A stretch of DNA of 6,667 nucleotides from Acidianus hospitalis (lineage in GTDB: Archaea > Thermoproteota > Thermoprotei_A > Sulfolobales > Sulfolobaceae): the NCBI GenBank assembly GCA_003086435.1, contig QEFD01000109.1:1-6667 (forward strand), read 5' to 3'. The position numbers were made by a program, and so were the translations under genes. Positions 6,105-6,667 of this stretch are shown here, piece after piece. The first letter of the stretch is position 1; each line of letters starts with the position of its first letter. The notes under the pieces were generated by a model that was not told where the DNA came from, did no database searches, and saw only the letters and a list, made by a program, of their open reading frames with translations.

Positions 6105-6374
6105 ATGATGTACGAGATTAAAGTTGTTCTTGAGTCTATAAGAGATGGCGCAGTAAATCCTGGAGAGGTAGTAATAAGGACAAAAATTCCCAGATACGAG
6201 GTTTTAGCTATTTTTCACATTCTAGAAGGATTAGGACTTATAGAAACTATTTACTCTAAAGGTTCGCACAAGGTATACAAGCTTACTCAAAAAGGCGAAG
6301 AAATCCTGGATGCCTTAGAAAAAGGCTACGAAATAGATATTGTCACGAAAGAAAGTAAAGATGCGCTTATATAA
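6105..6374 (+). CDS. small winged-helix DNA-binding protein
   Basis: Read from the ATG at 6105 the protein has 89 residues: an N-terminal helix (about 2-14), a helix-turn-helix (about 19-45, with G-E-V-V-I-R-T-K-I-P-R-Y-E-V-L-A-I-F-H-I as the core and L-E-G-L-G-L-I as the end of the recognition region) and a wing (I46-E-T-I-Y-S-K-G-S-H-K-V-Y-K-L) leading to L-T-Q-K-G-E-E-I-L. This is the common archaeal MarR/ArsR-like wHTH plan; the specific family is not recognised. The same frame opens further upstream with GTG at 6066, giving 102 residues, but that codon lies upstream of the TATA-like element and would leave only 13 bp to the divergent nth start. I prefer 6105 (a second ATG follows at 6108). 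Divergence from nth suggests it could regulate itself and the nth cluster; that is inference. Its stop overlaps the convergent membrane-protein gene by 8 bp. Confidence 0.8.
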   Translation: MMYEIKVVLESIRDGAVNPGEVVIRTKIPRYEVLAIFHILEGLGLIETIYSKGSHKVYKLTQKGEEILDALEKGYEIDIVTKESKDALI

Positions 6375-6667
6375 ACCATATTAGTGCAGAAATTAATGAT
6401 ATATAAAGGATATTTTTGTAGTCAAATAAACTATTTCTTAACAGCAAAGATAACATTGAAGACATTATTAATATATTTAATACTCCTTCCTCGTATGCTA
6501 TAATTCCTGATGATTTAATTATAGGCAAGGTTAGCAAAGGTAGGAAGTACAGTATGAAGTAAAATACTTGCAGTTTTTGATAGAATTCATATAGCTTTCT
6601 CTCAAGCTTGTTCAACCTTTTTATAGTCGTCTTGTAAATTTTACTTCCTTGTAATAATTCTCTCTTC
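6367..6667 (-). CDS. small membrane protein, 5' end outside window
   Basis: The frame is open to the right edge, giving at least 99 residues. A TTG at 6615 would give 82 residues but has no clear support as a start. Upstream of it the frame continues with a basic, polar stretch (K-R-E-L-L-Q-G-S-K-I-Y-K-T-T-I-K-R), so I treat the gene as truncated by the window. A charged amphipathic helix (L-x-R-K-L-Y-E-F-Y-Q-K-L) leads into three hydrophobic segments, at about residues 17-33, 44-59 and 68-82 counted from the TTG. The third ends right at the stop (A-L-I-W-F-I). I do not recognise the family. It could be the membrane-anchored tail of a longer protein. The hydrophobic pattern and absence of stops over 300 bp support coding, but composition is simple enough that a chance frame is not excluded. 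Confidence 0.55.
   Translation of the reverse strand, partial: KRELLQGSKIYKTTIKRLNKLERKLYEFYQKLQVFYFILYFLPLLTLPIIKSSGIIAYEEGVLNILIMSSMLSLLLRNSLFDYKNILYISLISALIWFI

Noticed and set aside
6413..6417. T5 run as terminator of the winged-helix gene
   Set aside because: Only five T, about 40 bp past the stop and inside the convergent frame; too weak to call.
6617..6626. CTTTTTATAG as a TATA box
   Set aside because: On the + strand no start codon with an open frame lies about 26 bp downstream. On the - strand it would place transcription start inside the membrane-protein frame with no start codon nearby.

Overview
This 6.67 kb window looks like chromosomal DNA of a thermoacidophilic crenarchaeon of the order Sulfolobales (Sulfolobus, Saccharolobus, Acidianus or Metallosphaera type). 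Three things point there: low G+C with heavy AGA/AGG/ATA use, tightly packed and overlapping genes with TATA-like boxes about 26-28 bp ahead of start codons (leaderless transcription), and the protein families present (an archaeal Lhr/Hel112-type helicase, a SerK/ParB-like protein, a two-cysteine-spaced 4Fe-4S endonuclease III). No mobile element, CRISPR array, tRNA or rRNA was found. The genus is an inference.

Left part (3-868, + strand): a two-gene unit. A CBS-domain protein enters from outside the window (its N terminus is missing). It overlaps by 13 bp a small JAMM/MPN metalloprotease-like protein of 114 residues that keeps all the metal and catalytic positions but has a zinc loop one residue shorter than the usual pattern. 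The end of this gene overlaps the end of the helicase gene on the other strand by 84 bp.

Middle (785-6052, - strand): a four-gene directional cluster, read right to left. It runs endonuclease III (nth, GTG start), then a SerK-like ParB-fold protein (59 bp overlap with nth), then a membrane-bound family 2 glycosyltransferase (14 bp overlap), then after 34 bp an 873-residue Lhr-type superfamily 2 helicase. The 34 bp gap holds a TATA-like box and an 11 bp palindrome at positions that suit an internal, leaderless promoter, so the helicase may be made both from the operon and on its own. Base-excision repair (Nth) and a repair-linked helicase (Lhr) therefore sit at the two ends of the cluster, with a metabolic kinase-like protein and a cell-surface polysaccharide or lipid glycosyltransferase between them.

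Right part (6053-6667): a small winged-helix DNA-binding protein is divergent from nth. A single near-palindromic TATA-like element (GCTT-TT-AAGC) lies exactly midway between the nth GTG and an internal ATG of the winged-helix gene, 26.5 bp from each. This suggests one shared bidirectional promoter and an 89-residue regulator rather than the 102-residue reading. At the right edge a small membrane-protein gene on the - strand runs out of the window. No clearly new multi-gene system is evident. The most unusual items are the symmetric promoter, the shortened JAMM loop and the long convergent coding overlap.
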